Of a DNA stretch of 64,000 nucleotides, positions 27,778 to 36,239 are shown one piece after another. This DNA comes from Yimella sp. cx-51. GTDB taxonomy: Bacteria > Actinomycetota > Actinomycetes > Actinomycetales > Dermatophilaceae. The DNA lies in the NCBI RefSeq assembly GCF_017654605.1, contig NZ_CP072113.1, positions 2,852,001 to 2,916,000 of the forward strand, in the 5' to 3' direction. The notes under the pieces were generated by a model. It did not search any database. It saw only the letters and a list, made by a program, of their open reading frames with translations, and had not been told where the DNA came from. Position numbers and translations under genes: made by a program. The stretch's first letter is position 1. Every line of letters begins with the position of its first letter.

Positions 27778-28857
27778 ATGTCCGTGCGCACACCACGTCA
27801 GAGCCTTGCCGCCGTCCTGGCTGCAGCCGCATGCCTGAGCCTGGCCGCCTGCAACAACGACACCAGCGTGTCCGGCGCTTCGTCGACGTCCAGCGCGTCG
27901 ACCTCGAATGTCGAACAATCGGAGATGTCGTCGACACCTTCCTCGTCGTCATCGTCCGCCGCCTCCAGCGCGCCGTCCAGCAGTTCGAGCTCGGCGAGCG
28001 CGGAGCAACCCGAGGCGCCGGCTCCCACCACTGATCCTGGCAAGGCCGACACCCTCACCCTCACGGGCGGGTGGATCGTCAGCGGCAACTTCATCACCCT
28101 CGTCTACCGCAACGGCATGCGTTATGTCGTCGACGCAGGCACCGCCATCAGCAACGCCAAGGAGGGCAAGTACACCTCCGACCGCGGCACCCTGACCCTG
28201 CGCGACGGCAAGGCCACCTGGGCCGGCAAGGGCTTCAGCGCGCGGGCCGACGTGAACCGCAAGGGCGCCGGCTCAGTGCTCGACCGCAGCGGCGTGATCG
28301 CAGTGACGGCCGACGGTTCGGTGGCCTGCGCCACCGACAAGCGCATCGCCTTCGTCGGGGTCGACGGCCGCCGCGGTGAAGCCAACACCGGCGGCGCCGT
28401 CTTCATCGACAAGGACGGCAAGCGCACCAGCATCGGCAAACCGGCCGACCAGGGACGCATGATCGGCCGCTACAGCGTCTGCAACGTCGGCGGACGCAGC
28501 TCCGTGGAAGTCTTCGACGACGTGCTCTTCGACTTCGGCAGCGACAAGCTGACCTCCTCCGGCCAGGCGCTGGTGAAGGCGGCAGCCGCGACGATCAGTG
28601 GCGAGGTGAAGGGCAAGACGGTGCGCATCGTCGGCCACACCGACGCCAAGGGTTCGACGCAGACCAACCTCGCGCTCGGCAAGCGTCGCGCCCAGACCGT
28701 GTCGGACGAACTCAAGAAGCTGATTCCCGGCCTGCAGACCGAGGTGCGCAGTGCCGGCGAGACCCAGCCGACCGCGCCCAACCTCAAGGCTGACGGCGCC
28801 GACAACCCCGAGGGGCGCGCGCTGAACCGCCGCGTCGAGATCAGCTGGGCGCACTGA
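27778..28857 (+). CDS. OmpA-family lipoprotein
   Basis: Cell-surface lipoprotein of 359 residues. The signal ends in lipobox LAAC (Cys25); a Ser-rich linker runs to about residue 85. A middle domain (about 90-235) is unfamiliar. The C-terminal OmpA-like peptidoglycan-binding domain shows VLFDFGSDKLTSSGQALV, VRIVGHTDAKGSTQTNLALG and KRRAQTVSDEL, ending LNRRVEISW. It would tether membrane and cell wall. ATG 27778 follows GAGGGGA. Two family-A palindromes lie just after its stop. Confidence 0.87.
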   Translation: MSVRTPRQSLAAVLAAAACLSLAACNNDTSVSGASSTSSASTSNVEQSEMSSTPSSSSSSAASSAPSSSSSSASAEQPEAPAPTTDPGKADTLTLTGGWIVSGNFITLVYRNGMRYVVDAGTAISNAKEGKYTSDRGTLTLRDGKATWAGKGFSARADVNRKGAGSVLDRSGVIAVTADGSVACATDKRIAFVGVDGRRGEANTGGAVFIDKDGKRTSIGKPADQGRMIGRYSVCNVGGRSSVEVFDDVLFDFGSDKLTSSGQALVKAAAATISGEVKGKTVRIVGHTDAKGSTQTNLALGKRRAQTVSDELKKLIPGLQTEVRSAGETQPTAPNLKADGADNPEGRALNRRVEISWAH

Positions 28858-28891
28858 CGCGCTGGACCCCCGCCGCCCGGCTCCTCGGCGG

Positions 28892-28984
28892 CGCAAACGC
28901 GGCCTTTCCAGCACCAAACGCGGCGGCTCTTCACAAACGCGCTAGCTGCAACCGCCGCGCCTGCAAGGAGTCGCCGCGTTTGTG
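28892..28984. repeat. Dispersed palindromic repeat, family A, copy 1
   Basis: About 93 bp bounded by GCAAACGCGGC and its complement near GCCGCGTTTGTG, with an internal ACCAAACGCGGCGGC and GCTAGCTGCAACCGCCGCG. It is nearly identical to the repeat at 29044-29135 and related to 56513-56604. It lies between the convergent OmpA and antitoxin genes. Confidence 0.85.
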
Positions 28985-29043
28985 TGGAGACTGACGGACC
29001 TACGTCCGCACCGCCCTGAAACCACGCCCGCTCGCCGGCGCCC

Positions 29044-29135
29044 GCAAACGCGGCCTTTCAGCACCAAACGCGGCGGCTCTTCACAAACGCGCTAGTTGCA
29101 ACTGCCGCGTATGTGAGTAGCCGCCGCGGTTGCGG
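29044..29135. repeat. Dispersed palindromic repeat, family A, copy 2
   Basis: About 92 bp. The first 60 bases match copy 1 with one single-base gap and one substitution (GCTAGTTGCAA for GCTAGCTGCAA); the right arm is more degenerate (GCCGCCGCGGTTGCG). It ends 12 bases before the stop of the antitoxin-like gene, so it could also serve as its terminator. Confidence 0.85.
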
Positions 29136-29147
29136 TCGAGGTCGGGT

Positions 29148-29408
29148 TCAGGCCCGGGGCGGGGTGCCCTCGCCGGACGGCTGAGGAGCCTCGCCGGACG
29201 GCTTGGGCGCCTGCGGGGTGCCGGCGTCCTGCTTGGGCAGACCGAGCTGCCCCTCGACGGCGTCCGCGCCCTGCTTGACCTTGTCGGCGTACTTGTTGCC
29301 GGTCTTCTCGTTGACAACGGCCTCAGCCTTGTCGATGCCGCCGCGCACCTTGTCGGGGTTCTTGCCAGCGAAATTTTTGGCCTTGGCGATGATGCTCTTG
29401 AAATCCAT
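29148..29408 (-). CDS. MT0933-type antitoxin protein
   Basis: A small 86-residue protein. KNPDKVRGGIDKAEAVVNEK, then TGNKYADKVKQGADAVEGQL, is the hallmark of the family of the M. tuberculosis Rv0909/MT0933 antitoxin. The C-terminus is a Pro/Gly-rich tail. In M. tuberculosis the partner toxin Rv0910 is an SRPBCC-fold protein; no free-standing SRPBCC gene is here, but the next gene upstream-to-downstream in this region (29538-30938) begins with an SRPBCC domain. Whether this protein neutralises anything is unknown. Confidence 0.8.
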   Translation of the reverse strand: MDFKSIIAKAKNFAGKNPDKVRGGIDKAEAVVNEKTGNKYADKVKQGADAVEGQLGLPKQDAGTPQAPKPSGEAPQPSGEGTPPRA

Positions 29409-29436
29409 GCGGCGAATCCTACTGCCGAGTTGCCCC

Positions 29437-29500
29437 CACAAACCGGACGCAAATCACACGTTTCGGGCGCCGAAAACGTGTGATTTGCGTCCGGTTTGTG
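29437..29500. repeat. Dispersed palindrome, family B, copy 2 (perfect 27-bp arms)
   Basis: A 64-bp palindrome. The left arm 29437-29463 begins CACAAACCGGACGCAAAT, and the right arm 29474-29500 is its exact complement. The loop is 10 bases (CGGGCGCCGA) and itself contains GGCGCC. It lies between the epimerase stop and the antitoxin start, both on the minus strand. Confidence 0.92.
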
Positions 29501-29537
29501 ACTGAGGCGGAGCCGAAGAAGTGGCCGGACGCGCGAA

Positions 29538-30938
29538 TCAGCCGGACGCGTCCGCCTTCGCCGCACGCGGGTCGGCGCCGAGCTCGTGCGCCAGTGCTGC
29601 CGGCAACTGCTCGTACCGGAAGCGGTGGCCGTGGTCGACCAGCACGGCGGGCACGACCCGCTGACTGGCCAGGGCCAATTCGCGCGCGCCACGATCGCCC
29701 AGCAGCAGTCGAGGACCGAAGCCCGGCACCGGCACGAGGTTCGGACGGTGCACGGTGGCCGCCAGCTGCTTGCTGTACTCGGCATTGCGAACCGCTTGCG
29801 GCGCAACGGCATTTACCGGTCCGGCCAGATCAGCATCGAAGATCGCGCGGTGGTAGATCTCCACCAGATCATCCAGGCCGATCCACGACATCCACTGCTT
29901 GCCGTCGCCCAACCGGCCGCCGAGGAAGGATTCGTAGAGCGGTCGCATGAGCGCGAGGGTGCCGCCGCGGGCCGACTGGACGATGCCGGTCCGCACCCGC
30001 ACGGTGCGGACGCCGGCGTCCGCAGCAGGTGCGGTCGACGCCTCCCACTCGCGGACCACACTTGCCAGGAAGTCATCGCCGGAAGGGCTCGACTCGTCGA
30101 GCAGTTCGTCGCCGTGCTCCGACCCGTAGTAACCGATGGCAGATGCGGAGACGAAGGCCTTCGGCCCACCGTGTGCCGCGATCGCTTCCGCCAGTCGGCG
30201 AGTGGGACCGACGCGGCTGTCGCGCACGGCGGCCATGTGGTCGGCGGTGAACCGCGACCCGATCGGCGCACCCGCGAGGTGCACGACGACGTCAACCTTG
30301 TCGAGCATGGCGTGCACGGGCGCGTCGGGGTTCCAGCGGCGCTGTTCGTACGGCGAATTGGCATCGGGCTCGCCGCGCACGAGCTGGACGACTGTGTGTC
30401 CGCCGGTCGACAGGAACGCGCTCAGCGCCGAGCCGACCAGACCGCTGGCTCCGGTGATGGCGATGACCGACGGCGTCGCCGACCATTCCTGCGCGGCGCG
30501 TGCGTGCGCCGCCAGGTCGTCGATCAACTGCCGCGAGCGGTATTCGAACATCGGGGCGAGCTGGCCCCTCGGCACCCGCGAGGTCACCCGGTCGATGACC
30601 TTCGCGCCGTCACCGTCGTCCTCGAAGCGGTGCAGGTGTCGCCATTGGGTGAGCGCGGCGAACGGTTGCGAGACACACACGTCGGCGAACTGGTGGCCGT
30701 CGATGTACTCCTGCGGCTGGTGCTTGGCCACCCAGCGCGCGCCGGGCACCTTGGCCGTGGCGACCTTCGCCTGCAGCACGGCTTCGCCATCACGCAACGA
30801 CTTCGCCTCGACCGCCGGCTGCAGCGCACCCCAGGGCGCCGCGAGACGCAGGAATGCCCCGGGACGGGCGAACCAATCCCAGACCTGTTGTCGATCGGCG
30901 GGGACGTAGGCGGTGAAGGTGTGCGCGCTGGTGAGCAT
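29538..30938 (-). CDS. TIGR01777-type epimerase with N-terminal SRPBCC domain
   Basis: A 466-residue two-domain protein. Residues 1-150 form an SRPBCC (START-like) lipid- or ligand-binding domain (FTAYVPADRQQVWDWFARPG). Residues 158-460 form an extended SDR domain: NAD(P) site IAITGASGLVGSALSAFLS, then VVHLAGAPIG, ASAIGYYGSEHGDELLDE and WMSWIGLDDLVEIY. This fusion is known in actinobacteria; its substrate is not. ATG 30938 gives MLTSAHTF. Confidence 0.87.
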   Translation of the reverse strand: MLTSAHTFTAYVPADRQQVWDWFARPGAFLRLAAPWGALQPAVEAKSLRDGEAVLQAKVATAKVPGARWVAKHQPQEYIDGHQFADVCVSQPFAALTQWRHLHRFEDDGDGAKVIDRVTSRVPRGQLAPMFEYRSRQLIDDLAAHARAAQEWSATPSVIAITGASGLVGSALSAFLSTGGHTVVQLVRGEPDANSPYEQRRWNPDAPVHAMLDKVDVVVHLAGAPIGSRFTADHMAAVRDSRVGPTRRLAEAIAAHGGPKAFVSASAIGYYGSEHGDELLDESSPSGDDFLASVVREWEASTAPAADAGVRTVRVRTGIVQSARGGTLALMRPLYESFLGGRLGDGKQWMSWIGLDDLVEIYHRAIFDADLAGPVNAVAPQAVRNAEYSKQLAATVHRPNLVPVPGFGPRLLLGDRGARELALASQRVVPAVLVDHGHRFRYEQLPAALAHELGADPRAAKADASG

Positions 30939-30970
30939 GTGCCCACTCTGGCACGCACACCTACCTCAGA

Positions 30971-31392
30971 TCAGCCGTCCGCCGCAGTCGGTGCTTCGCC
31001 GGCGATGTTGACCATCCACGGATTGCCGAACCGGTCGGTGCACATGCCGAACTCATCGCCCCACATCTGCTTCTCCAACGGCATCACCACGGTGCCACCG
31101 TCGGCCAGCTTCTCCCAGTAGCCGCGCAGTTCATCGGCCTCGGAGCCCGAGAGTCTGAGCGAGATGCCGCCAGGCGCGGCGTAGCCCATGCCGGGCGGGT
31201 GTCGGACGCCGTGAGGGTGAAGCCGCTGGGGGTGGTGAGCTGCGCGTGCATGACGAGGTTCTTCGACTCCGACTCGTCGCCCATGTCACCGAAGGTCATC
31301 AGCTGCAGGTCGCCGCCGAGCACCTCCTGGTCGAAGTTCATCGCGTCACGGGCGTTGTCCTTGAACGAGAGGTAGGGGTTGAGGATCGCCAT
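30971..31392 (-). pseudogene. VOC-family (PhnB-like) protein, frameshifted
   Basis: Reading from 31392 the N-terminal half is intact (MAILNPYLSFKDNARDAMNF, LGGDLQLMTFGDMGDESESK, NLVMHAQLTTPSGFTLTASD). The frame then breaks near 31191-31202. The C-terminal half continues in another frame (MGYAAPGGISLRLSG, YWEKLADGGTVVMPLEKQMW, GDEFGMCTDRFGNPWMVNIA). Adding one C in the run there restores T-P-P-G-M-G, so a single base is missing. It would be a PhnB/glyoxalase-superfamily protein of about 140 residues if repaired. A sequencing error is as likely as a true mutation. Confidence 0.85.
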
Positions 31393-31465
31393 TTGAACTC
31401 GTGGGCCGTCGTGGGTGGTCGGGCGAAGCGTATGGGCCGAAGGCGCCTGCCGCCCGGCGATTGGG

Positions 31466-31528
31466 ACAAGTCGGCGGCACGGCCGTTCGCCGGTCTACCG
31501 CTGACATCTCCGACTTGTGCAAATGTCA
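31466..31528 (+). promoter_or_regulatory. Candidate operator region of iolD
   Basis: Two overlapping inverted repeats precede iolD: ACAAGTCGG (31466-31474) with CCGACTTGT (31510-31518), and TGACAT (31502-31507) with ATGTCA (31523-31528). The core CAAATGTCA at 31520-31528 resembles CAATATGTCA between gntR and iolC (34286-34295). They may be sites for the GntR regulator; this is inference. Confidence 0.4.
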
Positions 31529-31582
31529 GAACAAAGCACTTGTACGCTGGTGCTGACCGCCACCGCTGCCAGGAAGTGGACG

Positions 31583-33505
31583 ATGACCTCGAGCTATCCG
31601 TATGCCGACGCCGAGACCGTGCGACTGACCGTCGGGCAGGCGCTCGTGCGCTTCCTCGCCCAGCAGTACTCGGAGCGGGACGGCGTCGAAACCCGTTTGG
31701 TCCCAGGCATGTTCGGCATCTTCGGCCACGGCAATGTCGCCGGCGTCGGGCAGGCCCTGCTGCAGAACTCGATCGAGGTCGAGGACCACCCGCAGACACC
31801 CGCGACGCCCTATTGGCTGGTGCGCAACGAGCAGAGCGGGGTGCACGCGGCATCGGGTTACGCCAAGCAGATGCGCCGTCGCAGCACGCTGGCCGTCACC
31901 ACCTCGATCGGCCCGGGCGCCACCAACATGGTCACCGGGGCAGCGCTGGCCACCACCAACCGGCTGCCGGTACTGCTGCTGCCCTCCGACCAATTCGCTA
32001 CGCGTTACCCCGACCCGGTGCTACAGCAACTGGAAGACCCGCGTTCCCTCGACATCTCGGTCAACGATGCCTTCAAGCCTGTCTCCCGGTTCTGGGATCG
32101 CATCAACCGTCCGGAACAGCTCATCCCCAGCCTGCTCGCCGCGATGCGGGTGCTGACCGACCCCGCCGAGACCGGTGCGGTGACGATCTGTCTGCCGCAG
32201 GACGTCCAGGCCGAGGCGTACGACTGGCCGGTCGACTTCTTCTCACGCCGGGTCTGGCACATCGCCCGTCCGGCACCCGAGCCGGCAGCCTTGGCCCGTG
32301 CCGTGGCCGCGATCAAGCAGTCGCGACGGCCGCTCCTCGTGGCCGGTGGCGGTGCGGTCTACTCCGAGGCCGAGGACGCATTGCGCGCCTTCGCAACCGC
32401 CACGGGCATCCCGGTGGCCGACACCCAGGCCGGCAAGGGTGCCATCAACTTCGACCACCCGCTGTCGGTCGGAGCCGTTGGGGCGACGGGTAATGCAGCC
32501 GCGAATGCGCTTGCCGCACGAGCAGATCTGGTGATCGGCGTTGGCACTCGATACTCCGATTTCACCACCGCCTCGCACACAGTCTTCAAAGACCCGGACG
32601 TCCGTTTCGTCAACCTCAATGTGCAGGCCTTCGACGCCGCCAAACACAGCGCGACGATGGTGGTCGCCGACGCCCGCGACGGGTTGCAGGCGTTGCAGCG
32701 CGAGCTGACCGGGTGGACGACCGACGCCGAGTATCAACGCGAAGCTGCCGATCGCTGGCAGGAATGGGACGCGGTGATCGACGAGTGCTACCACCGCGAC
32801 CACCAACCGCTGCCGGCGCAGACGGAGGTCTTCGGCGCGCTCAACGAACTGCTCGACGACCACGACGTCGTCATCAATGCGGCAGGCTCGATGCCCGGCG
32901 ATCTGCATGCATTGTGGCGCGCTCGCAGCGCCGATCAGTACCACCTGGAGTACGCCTACTCGACCATGGGCTACGAAATTCCGGCGGCGATCGGCGTCCG
33001 GATCGCTCTCGGCGACGAGCGCGATGTGGTCGCGATCGTCGGCGACGGCACCTACCAGATGATGCCGATGGAGCTGGCCACGATCGCGGCGGAGGGCTTG
33101 AAGGTCATCGTGGTGCTGCTGCAGAACCACGGCTTCGCCTCGATCGGTGCGCTCTCGGAGTCGGTCGGTTCACAGCGTTTCGGCACGAAGTACCGCATGC
33201 GCAATGCGACAAGTGCGCGGCTGGACGGCCCGAAGGTGCCCCTCGACCTCGCGGCCAACGCCGAGAGCTGGGGCTTGAAGGTATTGCGTTGCAACGGAAT
33301 CGAGGAATTCCGTTGCAATCTCCAAGTCGCCCTGGATGGGGACGAGGCCGTCGTGCTGCACGTCGAGACAGACCTCACCGGTCCCAACCCCCCGGGCTCG
33401 GCGTGGTGGGACGTGCCGGTCGGCGAAGTGTCATCGCTCGAATCGACCCGCGCAGCCCACGAGACCTACGTGGCGGGCAAGAGCGCCCAGCGCCACTACC
33501 TGTGA
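31583..33505 (+). CDS. iolD: 3D-(3,5/4)-trihydroxycyclohexane-1,2-dione hydrolase
   Basis: Thiamine-diphosphate enzyme that opens the inositol-derived ring to 5-deoxy-glucuronic acid in myo-inositol catabolism. It has 640 residues. The N-terminal TPP domain has GMFGIFGHGNVAGVG and TSIGPGATNMVTGAALA. The C-terminal domain carries the TPP/Mg motif IVGDGTYQMMPMELATIA to LQNHGFASIG. I chose ATG 31583 (MTSSYPYADAETVRL), preceded by AGGAAG. It stands apart from iolC-A, separated by the convergent GntR gene. Confidence 0.95.
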   Translation: MTSSYPYADAETVRLTVGQALVRFLAQQYSERDGVETRLVPGMFGIFGHGNVAGVGQALLQNSIEVEDHPQTPATPYWLVRNEQSGVHAASGYAKQMRRRSTLAVTTSIGPGATNMVTGAALATTNRLPVLLLPSDQFATRYPDPVLQQLEDPRSLDISVNDAFKPVSRFWDRINRPEQLIPSLLAAMRVLTDPAETGAVTICLPQDVQAEAYDWPVDFFSRRVWHIARPAPEPAALARAVAAIKQSRRPLLVAGGGAVYSEAEDALRAFATATGIPVADTQAGKGAINFDHPLSVGAVGATGNAAANALAARADLVIGVGTRYSDFTTASHTVFKDPDVRFVNLNVQAFDAAKHSATMVVADARDGLQALQRELTGWTTDAEYQREAADRWQEWDAVIDECYHRDHQPLPAQTEVFGALNELLDDHDVVINAAGSMPGDLHALWRARSADQYHLEYAYSTMGYEIPAAIGVRIALGDERDVVAIVGDGTYQMMPMELATIAAEGLKVIVVLLQNHGFASIGALSESVGSQRFGTKYRMRNATSARLDGPKVPLDLAANAESWGLKVLRCNGIEEFRCNLQVALDGDEAVVLHVETDLTGPNPPGSAWWDVPVGEVSSLESTRAAHETYVAGKSAQRHYL

Positions 33506-33509
33506 GGAA

Positions 33510-34250
33510 TCAGGTTTCGTGAACGGTGATCTCGATGGCGTACTGGTCGGCCCGGTAGACGTGGTCACCGAACTCGACTGGGTGGCCTTCGTCGTCGAAG
33601 GCGCGACGCGTCATCGTCAGCAGCGGTTCGCCGCGGTCGGTGCGCAGCATCTCGCGCTCCTTCGCCGTCGGACGGCGTGCCCCGATGCGCTGCTGGGCAA
33701 CCGCCGGGCGCACCCCGATCTCGCGCATGAGCGCGTACAGGCCTCGTTCGCGCAGCGCGGTCTCATCGAATCCGGCGGCCACCGGGAGCAGCCAGTTCGA
33801 AAGGATCGACAGCGGCACGTCACCGGCGAAACGCAGCCGGCGCACGAAGACCAGATCGGTGTTCTTGGGCACCCCGAAGAACTCCGCGGCGATCGGCGAG
33901 CGGGCGAATCGGTCGAAGTCGAGCAGATCGGTGCGGGGCTTCTTGCCCGAGCGGACGAGGTCGTCGTAGAGGCTGGTGAGTTCGTCGCGCCGGTGGATGA
34001 CCTCGCTGGCGACGGTGGTGCCGATGCCGCGGCGACGGGTCACCAGGCCACGCTGCACGAGTTCGGCGATCGCGCGACGGACCGTCGGCCGCGACAGATC
34101 CAGCCGCTTGGCCATGGCGAGTTCGTTCTCGAAGGGATCGCCGGGCTTGAGGCGTCCGTCCTCGATGGCAGCGGTGAGCTGCTGGGCAAGCTGGTAGTAC
34201 AAGGGGATAGGACTTCCCCGCTCGATGACCACCGGCACGGTCTCAGCCAT
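33510..34250 (-). CDS. GntR-family transcriptional regulator (HutC/UTRA type)
   Basis: A 246-residue regulator. The winged helix (about residues 8-75) includes SPIPLYYQLAQQLTAAIEDG and DLSRPTVRRAIAELVQRGLV. The UTRA ligand domain follows, with VFVRRLRFAGDVPLSILSNW. It sits between iolD and iolC, so it probably controls inositol genes and senses a pathway intermediate. ATG 34250 has a consensus -10, TATGAT, exactly six bases upstream, implying a leaderless mRNA. Confidence 0.9.
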   Translation of the reverse strand: MAETVPVVIERGSPIPLYYQLAQQLTAAIEDGRLKPGDPFENELAMAKRLDLSRPTVRRAIAELVQRGLVTRRRGIGTTVASEVIHRRDELTSLYDDLVRSGKKPRTDLLDFDRFARSPIAAEFFGVPKNTDLVFVRRLRFAGDVPLSILSNWLLPVAAGFDETALRERGLYALMREIGVRPAVAQQRIGARRPTAKEREMLRTDRGEPLLTMTRRAFDDEGHPVEFGDHVYRADQYAIEITVHET

Positions 34251-34256
34251 GCGCCG

Positions 34257-34302
34257 ATCATAGACAGTTATGCACATGCAGACGTCAATATGTCATTACA
34301 TT
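34257..34302. promoter_or_regulatory. Divergent gntR/iolC promoter-operator region
   Basis: On the minus strand TATGAT (34262-34257) is a -10 for gntR, with TTGACG about 20 bases further upstream (34288-34283). The segment TCAATATGTCATTACATTTGA (34285-34305) is a loose dyad that shares its core with the iolD upstream region. It is a plausible autoregulatory operator. Confidence 0.5.
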
Positions 34303-34371
34303 TGAGACCTCACTGTGACCCGCGGCGAATCACCGATGGACGCCTCGGCGCAAGCCAGCAGGAAGGCAGCT

Positions 34372-35340
34372 ATGTCCGCTGATGCCCTCGACCTGATCGC
34401 CATCGGCCGACTCGGGGTCGATCTCTACCCGTTGCGCTCCGGTGTGGGCCTGGAGGACGTCGACACCTTCGGAAGGTTCCTGGGCGGCAGCGCTGCCAAT
34501 GTCACCGTCGCCGCGGCCCGTCACGGACGCAGCGCCGCGCTCGTCTCCGCGGTCGGCGACGACCCGTTCGGCCGCTACTTGCAACGCGAGCTCGGACGCT
34601 TCGGCGTCGATGCGCTCGAGGTGTCAGTGCACCCGTCGCTGAAGACTCCATTGACCTTCTGCGAGATCTTCCCGCCCGATGATTTTCCGCTCTACTTCTA
34701 CCGCGAGCCCCTCGCGCCCGATCTGACGCTTGAGCCCGATCAGCTTCCGCTGCAACGGATCACGGACGCCCGTATCTACTGGTCGACGGTGACCGGCCTC
34801 AGCCGGGAGCCCTCCCGCGCGGCTCACCAGGCGGCATGGGAGAACCGCGGACGCCGACCCCTGACCGTGCTCGACCTCGACTGGCGGCCGATGTTCTGGC
34901 CCTCGCCGGGTGAAGCGCGCGAGGTGGTCTCTGCTGCTCTCGACCAGGTGACCGTCGCGGTGGGCAATCTGGAGGAGTGCGAGATCGCCGTCGGCGAACG
35001 TGACCCGCAGCGTGCCGGACGAGCACTCCTTCACCGCGGTCTCGAACTCGCCGTGGTGAAGATGGGCCCGCAGGGAGTGCTGGCCATGACCGAGGACGAG
35101 TCGGTGCAGGTGCCGCCGCTGCCGGTCGAGGTGGTGAACGGTCTGGGCGCGGGTGATGCCTTCGGTGGAGCGCTGGTGCACGGCCTGCTGGCCGGCTGGG
35201 ATCTGCACCGCCTGCTGACCTTCGCCAATGCCGCCGGCGCGATAGTGGCCGGACGCCTGGAGTGCTCATCTGCCATGCCCACGACCGACGAGGTGGACGC
35301 CGCGATCGCCGCCGGCCGCGTGACAGGAGAAGACCGATGA
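34372..35340 (+). CDS. iolC: 5-dehydro-2-deoxygluconokinase
   Basis: PfkB-family kinase that phosphorylates 5-dehydro-2-deoxy-D-gluconate in inositol breakdown. It has 322 residues. Motif 1 is FLGGSAANVTVAAARHG. Motif 2 is VVNGLGAGDAFGGALVHGLL with the catalytic Asp in GAGDAF (about residue 260). ATG 34372 is preceded by AGGAAGG; upstream ATG/GTG codons are open but lack such a site. The stop overlaps the next ATG by four bases. Confidence 0.93.
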   Translation: MSADALDLIAIGRLGVDLYPLRSGVGLEDVDTFGRFLGGSAANVTVAAARHGRSAALVSAVGDDPFGRYLQRELGRFGVDALEVSVHPSLKTPLTFCEIFPPDDFPLYFYREPLAPDLTLEPDQLPLQRITDARIYWSTVTGLSREPSRAAHQAAWENRGRRPLTVLDLDWRPMFWPSPGEAREVVSAALDQVTVAVGNLEECEIAVGERDPQRAGRALLHRGLELAVVKMGPQGVLAMTEDESVQVPPLPVEVVNGLGAGDAFGGALVHGLLAGWDLHRLLTFANAAGAIVAGRLECSSAMPTTDEVDAAIAAGRVTGEDR

Positions 35341-36239
35341 AACTGTCGGACAACGACATTCACGAACTGACGCTTCGTCGCATGCGGGAGCCGGGCGCGG
35401 TCGATCGAGCGTGGGCGCAGCGGCGCACTCGTCCGATTGGGGACGACCGCCTGCTTGTCGTCGCCGCCGATCATCCCGCCCGGGGGGCGCTCGGCGTCCG
35501 CTCCGATGCGCACGCGATGGCCTCCCGTCCCGATCTGCTGCGCAGACTCGCAACCGCGCTGGCCAATCCGCGGGTCGACGGCGTGCTCGCCACGGCTGAC
35601 CTGCTGGAAGACCTGCTGCTGCTCGGCCTGCTGGAGGACAAGCTCGTCATCGGATCGATGAACCGCGGCGGATTGCAGGGCGCACGCTTCGAATTCGACG
35701 ACCGGTTCACCGGCTACACCGCCGCCCGGATCGCGGCCTCAGGCTTGGACGGCGGCAAGACACTCACTCGAATCTGTCTGCAGGACAGCGGAACCGTCGC
35801 CACTTTGGAAGCCACCGCACACGCCATCGACGAGCTCGCAGCGCACGGCAAGATGGCGATGATCGAACCCTTCTGGTCGGAGTTCGGCACCGATGGACGG
35901 GCGCGCAACATCCTCACGCCGGAGGCGACGATCCGCTCCATGCAGGTGGCCGCCGGGCTCGGCGCCACGAGTGCCTACACCTGGTTGAAGGTGCCGATCG
36001 TGCCTGAGATGCACCGCGTGCTGGAGGGCACCACCTTGCCCACGCTGCTGCTCGGCGGCGATCCGACGACCACCCCCGAAGAGACCTATGCCTCGTGGGA
36101 GGACGCGCTCACCGCTCCGGCAGCCGCCGGGCTTGTCATCGGGCGCGCCCTGCTCTTCCCACCGGACGGCGACGTCGCTGCGGCAGTCGAGGTGGCGGCG
36201 ACACTCGTCCACGGCGGTCGAAGGGAGCATCAATCATGA
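35337..36239 (+). CDS. Cgl0158-type class I aldolase-like (beta/alpha)8 protein
   Basis: A 300-residue TIM-barrel protein found in actinobacterial inositol clusters. It is likely to cleave 2-deoxy-5-keto-gluconate 6-phosphate to malonic semialdehyde and DHAP in place of IolJ. Visible segments: LLVVAADHPARGALGVRSD, LVIGSMNRGGLQGARFEFDD, MIEPFWSEF, TSAYTWLKVPIVPEMHRVLE (the Lys may be the Schiff-base residue) and TTLPTLLLGGDP. ATGA overlaps couple it to iolC and iolB. The function is inferred from context. Confidence 0.82.
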   Translation: MKLSDNDIHELTLRRMREPGAVDRAWAQRRTRPIGDDRLLVVAADHPARGALGVRSDAHAMASRPDLLRRLATALANPRVDGVLATADLLEDLLLLGLLEDKLVIGSMNRGGLQGARFEFDDRFTGYTAARIAASGLDGGKTLTRICLQDSGTVATLEATAHAIDELAAHGKMAMIEPFWSEFGTDGRARNILTPEATIRSMQVAAGLGATSAYTWLKVPIVPEMHRVLEGTTLPTLLLGGDPTTTPEETYASWEDALTAPAAAGLVIGRALLFPPDGDVAAAVEVAATLVHGGRREHQS

